From Colicola sp016286205 (GTDB lineage: Bacteria > Bacteroidota > Bacteroidia > Bacteroidales > Paludibacteraceae): a stretch of DNA of 64,000 nucleotides. The stretch's first letter is position 1. Each line of letters begins with the position of its first letter. Location: assembly GCA_016286205.1 (NCBI GenBank), contig JAEESF010000001.1, positions 62,001 through 126,000 on the forward strand. Direction: 5' to 3'. The notes below the pieces were generated by a model. That model saw nothing but the letters and a program-made list of their open reading frames with translations. It made no database searches and was not told where the DNA came from. The translations under genes and the position numbers were made by a program. Shown in pieces: positions 19,319 through 27,290 of this stretch.

Positions 19319-19350
19319 CAAAAGTAATACAAATATTTGATATATGCAAA
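19319..19350 (-). promoter_or_regulatory. Promoter of the GC-rich orphan gene
   Basis: On the minus strand: TTTG (19350-19347), 20-bp spacer, TACTTTTG (19326-19319). The -33 box is extended as TTTGCATATATCAAA. The leader is about 125 nt long. Confidence 0.75.
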
Positions 19351-19384
19351 TTTTCGGGGACTGAAATGTCAAAAATATGACAAA

Positions 19385-19412
19385 ATCCGCCACGTGTTGA
19401 GGCGTGGCGGAT
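19385..19412 (-). terminator. Terminator of the repeat-leader lipoprotein gene
   Basis: 10-bp perfect stem ATCCGCCACG / CGTGGCGGAT with an 8-nt loop. On the minus strand it is followed by a T-rich stretch (TTTTGTCATATTTTT). Confidence 0.75.
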
Positions 19413-19453
19413 ATGAGCAGGCAATAAGATTGCCTTAATAAAGGACAAAGGAA

Positions 19454-20197
19454 TTATTGTGGCAGTACGACATCAAATGCCTTTACAGACTCATCCCAAG
19501 CAGTGACAACACTTGTGCGCGTAAAACCTTCTTTTGAAAAATCCTCACGGAAAACAAGATGAGTGGCATCATCCACCAGCAGAACACTCGTAGTAGTCAT
19601 ATAATTGCCATTGCCGTTTGTATCGACAGTTGTCGTCTTAGTATATTTGGTGCATGGGCGGCCAATCACCTCTCCTTTTTCTTCTGTTTTAGTATATACC
19701 TTATCCAACTGGCAGCCATATCCCATATTAACCGATGGATCAAGAAATGGTTTGTTGGCATTGATAAAAGCGAAAGTGGAGAATTTGGAATATTTGGTTG
19801 TTTCCGTCCAGGTCTGCCCTCCATCGCCGGAAGTGAATTGCTTCAAAGCTTTGCCGTCTTTATCAAAACGGACATAAACGGTAATGTCCTCATTTTCAGT
19901 CTTTGTTTCGTTATCAAGAAGGAATACTGTTTTGGCACCAGTTCCTTTCAACACCCAGTCGGCACCAATTTTTGTAACTGTCGCGTTTATTTCCGTGTAA
20001 CTGGTTCCCGGCTGGTCTTCCACAATATTTGTCGTAAATTTGACATTAACCGGCAGATTAGCCACAATGACTTGTTCGGTCAGTTCTTCGCCGTTCGTTT
20101 CATTGTTTTCATTTCCGTTTGTTGGTTTGTTTTGGTTGCAAGCCACGAACATGGTCATGCTTGCAAGGCATACAAATGCAAAAAAGATTTTTCTCAT
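19454..20197 (-). CDS. Lipoprotein of unknown function with a repeat-bearing leader
   Basis: 247 residues. Lipoprotein signal MRKIFFAFVCLASMTMFVAC with Cys20, followed by an Asn/Glu-rich linker (NKPTNGNENNETNGEE). The mature domain is beta-rich with a fold I cannot name (VLKGTGAKTVFLLDNETK, YVRFDKDGKALKQFTSGDGG, TKYTKTTTVDTNGNGNYMTTT). The notable feature is regulation: a leader of about 260 nt carries two different simple-sequence repeats and a pair of mutually exclusive hairpins. It is transcribed divergently from mdh. Confidence 0.8.
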   Translation of the reverse strand: MRKIFFAFVCLASMTMFVACNQNKPTNGNENNETNGEELTEQVIVANLPVNVKFTTNIVEDQPGTSYTEINATVTKIGADWVLKGTGAKTVFLLDNETKTENEDITVYVRFDKDGKALKQFTSGDGGQTWTETTKYSKFSTFAFINANKPFLDPSVNMGYGCQLDKVYTKTEEKGEVIGRPCTKYTKTTTVDTNGNGNYMTTTSVLLVDDATHLVFREDFSKEGFTRTSVVTAWDESVKAFDVVLPQ

Positions 20198-20248
20198 AAA
20201 TTTTGAAATTTTGATTATTAATAATTGAGTTTCTTATATTGGCTCTCT

Positions 20249-20288
20249 TAGACTTCTAGACTTCTAGACTTCTAGATTTCTATACTTC
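20249..20288. repeat. 8-bp tandem repeat TAGACTTC in the lipoprotein leader
   Basis: Three perfect units of TAGACTTC followed by two one- or two-base variants (TAGATTTC, TATACTTC). It lies 52-91 bp upstream of the lipoprotein start, between a terminator-like hairpin and the start codon. Confidence 0.85.
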
Positions 20289-20289
20289 T

Positions 20290-20376
20290 AAATAAAAACA
20301 AACAAGCGGCAGAGACACGAAGTCCCAGCCGCCTAAAAGTCGGTTATATCATCCTCCGGTTACCTAACTCTGCCGC
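20290..20376 (-). promoter_or_regulatory. Leader with two competing hairpins (candidate attenuator or riboswitch)
   Basis: On the minus strand GCGGCAGAG (20376-20368) can pair perfectly with CTCTGCCGC (20314-20306). The 3' half of that same segment can instead pair with GCGGC (20332-20328), forming a terminator-like hairpin followed by TTGTTTGTTTTTATTT (20305-20290). The two pairings exclude each other. I cannot match the element to a known riboswitch class. It may alternatively be a short independent RNA ending at about 20290. Confidence 0.45.
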
Positions 20377-20380
20377 GCGC

Positions 20381-20430
<50 letters not shown>

Positions 20431-20461
20431 CGCGCTCATAGCTTCTTTCCGAAATCCGCCG

Positions 20462-20493
20462 CAAAGGTACAAAGAATATTTGATATTCGCAAG
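20462..20493 (-). promoter_or_regulatory. Promoter of the repeat-leader lipoprotein
   Basis: On the minus strand: CTTG (20493-20490), 20-bp spacer, TACCTTTG (20469-20462). It implies a leader of about 260 nt before the ATG at 20197. Confidence 0.7.
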
Positions 20494-20539
20494 TTTTGCT
20501 ATATGAATTTTACTTTTTTAATATAAAAAAGAGGGAAAA

Positions 20540-20583
20540 CTTGCATATGTCAGAAAAAAGCAGTACTTTTGCGGTCGCAAAAG
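20540..20583 (+). promoter_or_regulatory. mdh promoter with overlapping palindrome
   Basis: CTTG 20540-20543, 20-bp spacer, TACTTTTG 20564-20571. CTTTTGCGGTCGCAAAAG at 20566-20583 is a perfect inverted repeat with 8-bp arms, over the box and expected start point. The following bases (TTCGAAAACA) also resemble those after the gap palindrome (TTCCAAACACA). Confidence 0.75.
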
Positions 20584-20621
20584 TTCGAAAACAAAAATAA
20601 ACAAAATAAAATACAAAAATT

Positions 20622-21563
20622 ATGAGTAAAGTAACTGTAGTAGGCGCAGGAAACGTAGGTGCAACCTGCGCAAATGTATTAGCAGTAAACGAAGTCGCTA
20701 ACCAAGTTTGTCTGATTGACATCAAGGAAGGTTTTGCAGAGGGCAAGGCCATGGATATCATGCAGACCGCTCAGCTGATGGGTTTTGACACCGTAGTAGA
20801 AGGCGTAACCAACGACTACAGCAAGACCGCCGGTTCGGACGTAGTAATCATTACCTCGGGTCTGCCACGTAAACCGGGTATGACACGTGAGGAACTTATT
20901 GGTGTCAATGCAGGTATCGTTAAGAGCGTTGCTCAGCAGGTTCTGACCTATAGCCCGAACGCAATCCTCGTAGTTGTCAGCAACCCAATGGATACGATGG
21001 CTTATCTGACTCTCCATGCACTGGGTCTGCCGCGTAACCGCGTGATTGGTATGGGTGGCGCACTCGATAGCGCACGTCTGAAATACTTCCTCAGCCAGGC
21101 TCTCAAGTGCAATGCTAACGATGTTGATGGTTTCGTTATCGGCGGTCACGGCGATACCACGATGATTCCTCTGACCAGTTACACCACTTACAAAGGTATC
21201 AACGTAAGCGAGTTCCTCAGCGACGAGGAAATCGAGGATGTTGTTAAGAGCACTATGGTTGGTGGTGCTACCCTGACTGGCCTTCTCGGCACAAGTGCTT
21301 GGATGGCTCCGGGCGCTGCCGCTGCCAGTGTGGCTGAAGCTATCATCAAGGACCAAAAGAAGATGATTCCTTGCTCCGCTGCTCTCGAGGGCGAGTATGG
21401 AATGAAAGACATCACAATTGGTGTACCTTGTATCATCGGCAAGAACGGTATTGAGAAAATTCTTGAGCTGAAGATCTCCGACGCTGAGATGCGCAAACTG
21501 CGTGACAGCGAAGCTGCAGTTCGTAAGACCACTGCTATCCTCAAAGAACTGAATGTTCTTTAA
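20622..21563 (+). CDS. mdh: Malate dehydrogenase
   Basis: 313 residues, LDH-like MDH type. It interconverts malate and oxaloacetate with NAD. The Rossmann start is VVGAGNVGA (residues 7-14). The substrate loop SGLPRKPGMTREEL carries Arg83 and Arg89, the pattern of malate rather than lactate dehydrogenases. The catalytic His is at 176 (GGHGDTTMIPL), with Asp149 and Arg152 in ALDSARLK. In fermentative Bacteroidales this enzyme works with PEP carboxykinase (also in this window) in the route to succinate. Codon use suggests high expression. Confidence 0.97.
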   Translation: MSKVTVVGAGNVGATCANVLAVNEVANQVCLIDIKEGFAEGKAMDIMQTAQLMGFDTVVEGVTNDYSKTAGSDVVIITSGLPRKPGMTREELIGVNAGIVKSVAQQVLTYSPNAILVVVSNPMDTMAYLTLHALGLPRNRVIGMGGALDSARLKYFLSQALKCNANDVDGFVIGGHGDTTMIPLTSYTTYKGINVSEFLSDEEIEDVVKSTMVGGATLTGLLGTSAWMAPGAAAASVAEAIIKDQKKMIPCSAALEGEYGMKDITIGVPCIIGKNGIEKILELKISDAEMRKLRDSEAAVRKTTAILKELNVL

Positions 21564-21601
21564 GTGGTAAATGGTAAATGCCCAAATCGTAAATTATCCT
21601 T

Positions 21602-22786
21602 ATGGATCTTTTTGAAAAATGCGACCATTTTGAGACTCTCAAGATTGCTCGCAAACTGAATGTCTATCCCTACTTCCACGAGTTGGAATCGCGCCAGGCT
21701 CCTGTCGTACAAATGGAGAACCACCGCGTCATCATGCTCGGAAGTAATAACTACCTCGGATTCACCGAAAACGAGGCTGTTATTCGTGCGGGACACGAGG
21801 CGCTGGACAAATACGGTACTGGTGTCAGCGGAAGCCGCTTCCTCAATGGCACACTTGACCTGCACCTTCAGTTGGAACGCGAGATAGCCGCATTTACCGG
21901 CTACGAGGAGTGTATGACCGTTTCTACGGGATTCCAGACCAACCTCGCTATTATTTCGGCTATCTGCGGCAAGGATGATTATATCCTCAACGACCGCGAG
22001 AACCACGCTTCGATTTACGATGCCTGCCGCCTAAGTTTCGCTAAAGTGCTGCGTTATCGTCACTCGGATATGTTGGACCTTGAGCGTCAACTCAAATCTA
22101 TTCCTGAGGACGCAGGCAAACTCATCGTCACCGATGGCGTTTTCTCCATGCGCGGCGATATTTGCAAACTGCCTGAGATTTGCAAACTGGCAGAGAAATA
22201 CCACGCTCGCGTAATGGTCGACGATGCACACGGATTTGGCGTGCTCGGCCCTGGTGGACGAGGCACTGCGGCGCATTTTGGACTGACAGACAAAGTGGAT
22301 ATCACTATGTTGACTTTCTCCAAATCGCTCGCTTCTATTGGCGGATGTATGCTGACTAGCCACCGCGTGGCCGATTGGTTGCGCCATGTTAGTCGCCCGT
22401 TCATCTTCTCCGCTAGTATCACGCCTTGTTCGGCTGCCACGGCGCTCGAAGCACTTCATCAACTCATTCTCGACCCAAAACGTCCGGAGCGACTGATGAA
22501 TATCGCACGCTATTTCCAGAAGCAACTCATCGGAGCAGGAATACGCATCATCGAAGCACCTACACCTATCGTCCCAATCTTCACCTATAAGACGCTTGAT
22601 ACGCTCTACTATGGTAAGAAGATGTTCGAGGAAGGCGTTTATGTCAATCCTGTCATCGCGCCCGCGTGTGTCGAAGGCGAATGCCTCCTACGCACCACGC
22701 TCATGGCAACTCACACCGAACCCATCATTGATGAAGCAGTTGGTATCATAGCACGCGTACTCCAAGAAGGCGCGCCTGAATTATGA
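21602..22786 (+). CDS. spt: Alpha-oxoamine synthase, likely serine palmitoyltransferase
   Basis: 394 residues, PLP-dependent, fold type I. The PLP lysine is Lys241 (TFSKSLASIGG), Asp207 is in VDDAHGFGVLG, and His135 is in RENHASIYD. The alpha-oxoamine synthase family includes 8-amino-7-oxononanoate synthase, 2-amino-3-ketobutyrate CoA ligase and serine palmitoyltransferase. The N-terminal NVYPYFHELES and MLGSNNYLGFT are close to the sphingolipid enzymes of Bacteroides/Porphyromonas. No biotin genes are nearby, and a reductase gene overlaps it by 4 bp. Serine palmitoyltransferase (first step of sphingolipid synthesis) is favoured by inference. Confidence 0.78.
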   Translation: MDLFEKCDHFETLKIARKLNVYPYFHELESRQAPVVQMENHRVIMLGSNNYLGFTENEAVIRAGHEALDKYGTGVSGSRFLNGTLDLHLQLEREIAAFTGYEECMTVSTGFQTNLAIISAICGKDDYILNDRENHASIYDACRLSFAKVLRYRHSDMLDLERQLKSIPEDAGKLIVTDGVFSMRGDICKLPEICKLAEKYHARVMVDDAHGFGVLGPGGRGTAAHFGLTDKVDITMLTFSKSLASIGGCMLTSHRVADWLRHVSRPFIFSASITPCSAATALEALHQLILDPKRPERLMNIARYFQKQLIGAGIRIIEAPTPIVPIFTYKTLDTLYYGKKMFEEGVYVNPVIAPACVEGECLLRTTLMATHTEPIIDEAVGIIARVLQEGAPEL

Positions 22787-23565
22787 AAACGCTAGTTATC
22801 ACAGGAGGTAGTTCCGGTATAGGAAAATCAACAGCCTCGCTCTTTGCGGAGCGGGGCTGGTGTGTCTTTGAGTTAAGTCGTCACGGACTCTCAAACGGCA
22901 ATATTCGGCATATCGATTGCGATGTGCGCGATGCCGAAAGTGTGCAAAATGCGGTGGCGGCAGTTCTCAGTCAAACCGACTCTATCGATGTGGTAATCAG
23001 CAATGCCGGTTTCGGTATTTCAGGTTCGGTAGAGTTTACCGATATCCGCGAAGCAGAACGACAAATGGATGTCAACTTCATGGGCGCAGTACGATTGGTG
23101 CAAGCTATTCTACCCCAACTGCGCAAGCAACACGGAGGACGCATCATTTTCACCTCTTCCGTAGCAGCCATTCTGAGCGTTCCTTACCAGTCGTTCTACT
23201 CGGCCAGCAAGGCCGCCATCAATGCCTTGGCATTGGCTCTGGCGAACGAAGTGCGCGAATTTGGAATCTCTGTTTCGGTCATGATGCCCGGCGATGTCAG
23301 CACAGGTTTTACCGACGCGCGCAGCAAATCGGTGGCAGGAGAAGAGATTTATCTTGGCGCCAACAAAGCCGTAACCACCATGGAGCGCGACGAACGCAAT
23401 GGAATGTCGCCCAAACAAATGGCACGACTCTTCTATCATATCGCTACTTGTCGCAGCCCCAAACCACAATATATCGGCGGTTTCAGTTATCGCCTACTCT
23501 GCTTCCTCGACCGACTTCTTCCAAAGCGGTTGGTCAATTGGATTGAATGGAAAGTTTATAGTTAA
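22783..23565 (+). CDS. Short-chain dehydrogenase/reductase, candidate 3-ketosphinganine reductase
   Basis: 260 residues. Classical SDR: TGGSSGIGK at residues 7-15, NAG at 74-76, Ser125/126, and the YxxxK pair Tyr139/Lys143. A hydrophobic C-terminal segment (YRLLCFLDRLLPKRLVNWI) could touch the membrane. The start overlaps the preceding alpha-oxoamine synthase stop by 4 bp. In sphingolipid synthesis the product of serine palmitoyltransferase is reduced by an SDR, so the pairing suggests that role; generic SDR activity is the safe call. Confidence 0.85.
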   Translation: MKTLVITGGSSGIGKSTASLFAERGWCVFELSRHGLSNGNIRHIDCDVRDAESVQNAVAAVLSQTDSIDVVISNAGFGISGSVEFTDIREAERQMDVNFMGAVRLVQAILPQLRKQHGGRIIFTSSVAAILSVPYQSFYSASKAAINALALALANEVREFGISVSVMMPGDVSTGFTDARSKSVAGEEIYLGANKAVTTMERDERNGMSPKQMARLFYHIATCRSPKPQYIGGFSYRLLCFLDRLLPKRLVNWIEWKVYS

Positions 23566-23566
23566 A

Positions 23567-24451
23567 ATGATTCAGCATATTCGTATCATATCGCCCTCCG
23601 GCCATTTGGATGCCACGCTCATCGATCAAGCCTCAGCGCGTTTGCGTTCGTGGGGATGGCAAGTGAGTGAAGGCCAACATACGCGCGACGAATGGGGACG
23701 TTTTGCGGGAACCGACGAAGCGCGCTTGGCCGATTTGTGCGAAGCACTACGCGACCCGCAAGTAGATCTGATTCTCTGCGCACGGGGCGGATATGGTTTG
23801 CAACGAATCATCGACCGCGTACCTCCCATCAACAAGCCCATTCTCGGTTTTAGCGATATAACGGCTTTGCATCAGGCTTCAGGCCTTAACGGCCAACCTT
23901 CGCTGCACGGCGTAATGTGCAAACATATTGCTACGTTGCCCGAAGATGGCGAAGTGCTGACTGCGCTTCGCGCAGCATTACGAGGCGAAGCCTTGAATTA
24001 TACTCTTCCTTCGCATCCGTTGAATCGACAGGGCAAGTGCGAAGGCAAAATTATTGGCGGCAATCTGAGCGTATTGTATGGCCTTCAGGCCACGCCATTT
24101 GCGCTGCCATCCCAATCGGCAGAAAAACCCATTCTGCTGATAGAAGATATTGGCGAACGCCATTATCACATCGATCGAATGATTCGCAATCTGCGTCTGA
24201 GCGGAGTTCTGGCTAATCTGGGCGGACTCATTGTCGGCCAGTTTAGCGATTGCGAAGACGATCCTTCGATGCCCGCAGAAACGATTCTTCAGACCATTTT
24301 TGAAGCCGTTAGCGATTATGACTATCCGGTCGTATTCGATTTCCCGGTTGGTCATGTGGAACGCAATCTGCCACTTTGGTTGCATCAGTCGGCAACTCTC
24401 ACAGTTGCATCCGATAAAACGCAATTAACCATTTCTTCGCCTAGGCGATGA
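23567..24451 (+). CDS. ldcA: LD-carboxypeptidase, peptidase family S66
   Basis: 294 residues from ATG 23567 (MIQHIRIISPSGHLD), 1 bp after the SDR stop. S66 enzymes cleave the terminal D-Ala from murein tetrapeptides in peptidoglycan recycling. The nucleophile is Ser96 in GFSDITALH; the Glu is in LIEDIGERHYHIDRM, and the His in FPVGHVERNLPLWLHQ. The conserved nucleophile elbow and the ARGGYGLQRI segment are intact. It overlaps the following membrane protein gene by 4 bp. Confidence 0.93.
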   Translation: MIQHIRIISPSGHLDATLIDQASARLRSWGWQVSEGQHTRDEWGRFAGTDEARLADLCEALRDPQVDLILCARGGYGLQRIIDRVPPINKPILGFSDITALHQASGLNGQPSLHGVMCKHIATLPEDGEVLTALRAALRGEALNYTLPSHPLNRQGKCEGKIIGGNLSVLYGLQATPFALPSQSAEKPILLIEDIGERHYHIDRMIRNLRLSGVLANLGGLIVGQFSDCEDDPSMPAETILQTIFEAVSDYDYPVVFDFPVGHVERNLPLWLHQSATLTVASDKTQLTISSPRR

Positions 24452-25824
24452 AAACCAAAGAAATCATAGTATTTGCAGCATTACTGCTTTTTGCATTGCT
24501 TCCGAATATATTGATTGTATGTTTGGCTAGCGATGTATCCTCTTTCGGCGACCGTTTGTTGTATATCTTCACTACGCTTGCCTTGTACGGTGCAGGTTTG
24601 TGCCTCTTCCACCGCCGAGCGTATCTCTACATGATTTCCTTGGGATTTGCATTCTCCATCTTCGAGATGTTCCATCTCTTTTTGCGCGGTTCCACCACAT
24701 CGATGCTTTATCTCTATATGTGGTTCAAAACGCCTCCCGAGGTTTTGTGGTCGATGGTAATGCACTATTTCTGGATTATCCCTACTACACTCATTCTTTG
24801 GGTCGGATTTTATGTGGTGGCTCACTATTTCGTAGAACGAAAACATATAGCGCCTTTGCGTTGGCGTTTACCTGTTTTTGCGGCTTTGGTAGCTATTTTC
24901 TACATTAGTCCGATGCACGTCTGTCCTACGAGTTTCTTGTCGCAACTTCAAAATTTGGCTGCATTTGCGATCCACGTAGAACGCACCTTGCCCGAACAGC
25001 GCAATTACTCGTACGATATATCGCCTAACAAGAGCAAAGCGGACGAGACTATGATTATCGTCCTTGGCGAGACTTCGTATGCTCAGTGGCAAGAATTAGA
25101 CTACCAGGATTCGTTGGCCATTCGTTTTGACTCAGTCTATACCACTTGTCCTGTCAGCGGCGTAGCCGTGCCATTGCTTTTCTCGCGTGCCACACCAACC
25201 GATCCTTTGCCATTCTTTGTGGAGAAAGGATTTATTCGCGCTTTCAACGAAGCCGGTTATTATTCCGCGTGGCTCAGCAATTACGGCTACCACGATCATT
25301 TCCTGATGCGCATTGCTGACGATTGTTCGTATCTCTCGTATCTGCCATTCCAACCGGACACGGCACTTCTGACTCCATTTCGCGAGGCGATGAGTCAACC
25401 GTTGCAACGCCATCTGATAGTGATGGCTACGCAAGGCGGACGCGACAGTATTTCGTTTGCACAAACTCCGTACTTGTTGCGCCAACTGACCGATTCGCTA
25501 CGCGTAACGCATCAGCCTGCTGTTTTGGTATATATCGGCAGCGACAATATCCATCTGACGGACAATTACAGCGAATTGCACGTCCCGATGATGATTTGGA
25601 CCAATCCGAACTATCGCTATCGTCATCACCCATTATTGCGACAACTGCAAGCCCATCGCACGCAACGTTTCTCAACCGACGGAATTTTCCATTCGGTGCT
25701 ACATTTGGCACAAATCGATTGTCCGCTCATCGACTCAACCAAAGCGATAGGGTGTGAAAAATTCGAGGCAGCAGAAAAAATCTACTACCTCGATGAAAAT
25801 CTTTGCCTGAAATATCTTCCTTAA
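24448..25824 (+). CDS. Phosphoethanolamine-transferase-like membrane protein with a degenerate active site
   Basis: 458 residues. Four to five N-terminal helices are followed by a periplasmic alkaline-phosphatase-fold domain from about residue 195, the layout of EptA/CptA/MCR enzymes that add phosphoethanolamine to lipid A or core. The metal motif is altered (VLGETSYAQW for V.GES.R). Ser237 in CPVSGVAVPLLFS takes the place of the usual nucleophilic Thr. IGSDNIHL replaces the GSH motif, and the usual late DHG motif is missing. It may be an inactive relative or an enzyme with changed chemistry. It overlaps ldcA by 4 bp, so it belongs to the same envelope-related transcript. Confidence 0.65.
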   Translation: MKTKEIIVFAALLLFALLPNILIVCLASDVSSFGDRLLYIFTTLALYGAGLCLFHRRAYLYMISLGFAFSIFEMFHLFLRGSTTSMLYLYMWFKTPPEVLWSMVMHYFWIIPTTLILWVGFYVVAHYFVERKHIAPLRWRLPVFAALVAIFYISPMHVCPTSFLSQLQNLAAFAIHVERTLPEQRNYSYDISPNKSKADETMIIVLGETSYAQWQELDYQDSLAIRFDSVYTTCPVSGVAVPLLFSRATPTDPLPFFVEKGFIRAFNEAGYYSAWLSNYGYHDHFLMRIADDCSYLSYLPFQPDTALLTPFREAMSQPLQRHLIVMATQGGRDSISFAQTPYLLRQLTDSLRVTHQPAVLVYIGSDNIHLTDNYSELHVPMMIWTNPNYRYRHHPLLRQLQAHRTQRFSTDGIFHSVLHLAQIDCPLIDSTKAIGCEKFEAAEKIYYLDENLCLKYLP

Positions 25825-25850
25825 ACGTTGGAATATCTTTCCTAGGCTAT

Positions 25851-26921
25851 TTACTTTTTTTGTCCTAATCGTTGTAGGTGGCAAAGCATCAGACTGCCAT
25901 CTTCTCGGCGCAAATGCATGCCATTTCCTTCGCAGAAAGCGAATGCCTTGCAATCTTTGCACGGTTCCATTTTGTGCATCCATTCGCGATTACGGTAAGG
26001 TTTGAATTCTTCTTCCCATACGCGCCAGAATGAATCTTTGTAGATATTACCTTGGTAATATTTGCCTCGCACGCTCGTACAAGCGGAAATGCTACCGTCA
26101 ATCAGAATAGAGGCAACGCTGATACCCGCAGCGCATTGATACAAATGGTCGCGGACACGGCCTTCGTACGTTCCCAGATATCCTTCGCACGAATAGCTGA
26201 CATGGCGACCTGCTTCGCGTTCAGCAACGATGAAATCCATCAAATAGCGGAATTGATCATCGTTGAGCAGCAATTCAGGATTGGTAGCCGCGCGACCCAT
26301 TGGATCGATACCGAAGACACGCCAATCGCGTACGCCCATACTCCACAGCATATCACGAATAGCCGGCAGATGGTCAATATTGCGTTGGTTGGCACAAGTT
26401 ACTACGTCCCAGGTCAGTCCTTTCTCTGCTGCGCAGAGACCGATAGCACGGCAAGCGCCTTCGAAAGCCAAGGGATGTTGGCGGAGCCAAACATGATCTT
26501 CCTCCAATCCATCGAGCGAGACCGTGATAGAACGTAGGCCCGCTTTTCTCAATTCGCGGAAACGTTTCTCGGTCAGCGCCAAACCATTGGTAACCATTCC
26601 CCAAGGATAGCCGCGCTGTTTCAAAGCTGCGCCTACTTCGGCCAAATCTTTGCGCATCAGTGGTTCGCCTCCGGAGATGATGACCATGATCTGATGAGGA
26701 TTGACGTGCGGCGTTACTTCCGTATCAATAACACGGAGAAAATCCTCGGCGGGCATATCCGGTTGCGTAACAGAAGCGACACAGTCGCTACCGCAATGGA
26801 GGCAATGCACGTTGCAACGCAACGTACTTTCCCAGAACAACTGTTGCAGCGGATGGAGCGTCTTCAGATTCTGCCGACGCCAACGCTCTAACCACAAAGC
26901 TAACTTTAGACGAAATTTCAT
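25851..26921 (-). CDS. Radical SAM/SPASM enzyme associated with small lipoproteins
   Basis: 356 residues. The radical SAM cluster motif is TLRCNVHCLHCGSDC, with Cys36, Cys40 and Cys43 as CxxxCxxC. GGEPLMR (SAM-binding) follows. A C-terminal SPASM-type region contains a Cys-Gly-Cys pair (CAAGISVASILIDGSISAC) and a cluster CKDCKAFAFCEGNG...LCHL for auxiliary iron-sulfur clusters. From memory this corresponds to the Bacteroidota 'rSAM with lipoprotein' group (TIGR04133-like). The two small lipoprotein genes directly upstream are the likely substrates. It probably performs a radical-based modification of a peptide residue in the cytoplasm before export. Confidence 0.9.
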   Translation of the reverse strand: MKFRLKLALWLERWRRQNLKTLHPLQQLFWESTLRCNVHCLHCGSDCVASVTQPDMPAEDFLRVIDTEVTPHVNPHQIMVIISGGEPLMRKDLAEVGAALKQRGYPWGMVTNGLALTEKRFRELRKAGLRSITVSLDGLEEDHVWLRQHPLAFEGACRAIGLCAAEKGLTWDVVTCANQRNIDHLPAIRDMLWSMGVRDWRVFGIDPMGRAATNPELLLNDDQFRYLMDFIVAEREAGRHVSYSCEGYLGTYEGRVRDHLYQCAAGISVASILIDGSISACTSVRGKYYQGNIYKDSFWRVWEEEFKPYRNREWMHKMEPCKDCKAFAFCEGNGMHLRREDGSLMLCHLQRLGQKK

Positions 26922-26924
26922 AAT

Positions 26925-27290
26925 TTAATTTCTTGGTGTTGGAGGACCATACGCGCAATAACTTCCTCTTGTTTCATATTGTTCAGCCTCGATTAATATA
27001 TCCTGCAACATATTGGTAGTATCAAGAACAGTTTCCGTCTTCTCCTCTTCTACAACAACTACCGGCTCGTTTTTTTCTTCATCTTGCGAAGCAATTTTTC
27101 GCTGAGTAAATCTATCACTAATTTTTGCGTATTTGGAAGAAAACTTTTGCGCATATCTTTTTTTCTCCGGTTCAGCACTAGTTGTAATGGCGGGAGAGGT
27201 TGGCATTTTTTTCGGCACACCACAACCAGCCAATACAATAGTAGCAGCTCCTATAAGAATATCAATCGCTATGAGAATTTTTCTTCTCAC
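26925..27290 (-). CDS. Radical-SAM-associated lipoprotein B
   Basis: 121 residues. Lipoprotein signal with lipobox LAGC (Cys23: IVLAGCGVPKK). A Lys/Glu-rich middle part (KNEPVVVVEEEKTE) leads to a C terminus ending SYCAYGPPTPRN. The C-x-Y-G-x-P motif is shared with the neighbouring lipoprotein, and this is the feature expected of the TIGR04134-like substrates of the paired radical SAM enzyme. It overlaps the upstream lipoprotein gene by 4 bp and ends 3 bp before the enzyme gene. The function of the mature protein is unknown. Confidence 0.82.
   Translation of the reverse strand: MRRKILIAIDILIGAATIVLAGCGVPKKMPTSPAITTSAEPEKKRYAQKFSSKYAKISDRFTQRKIASQDEEKNEPVVVVEEEKTETVLDTTNMLQDILIEAEQYETRGSYCAYGPPTPRN

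Noticed and set aside
24448..25824. Annotation as an active colistin-resistance-type phosphoethanolamine transferase
   Set aside because: The nucleophile, GSH and DHG motifs are altered or absent, so activity cannot be claimed.
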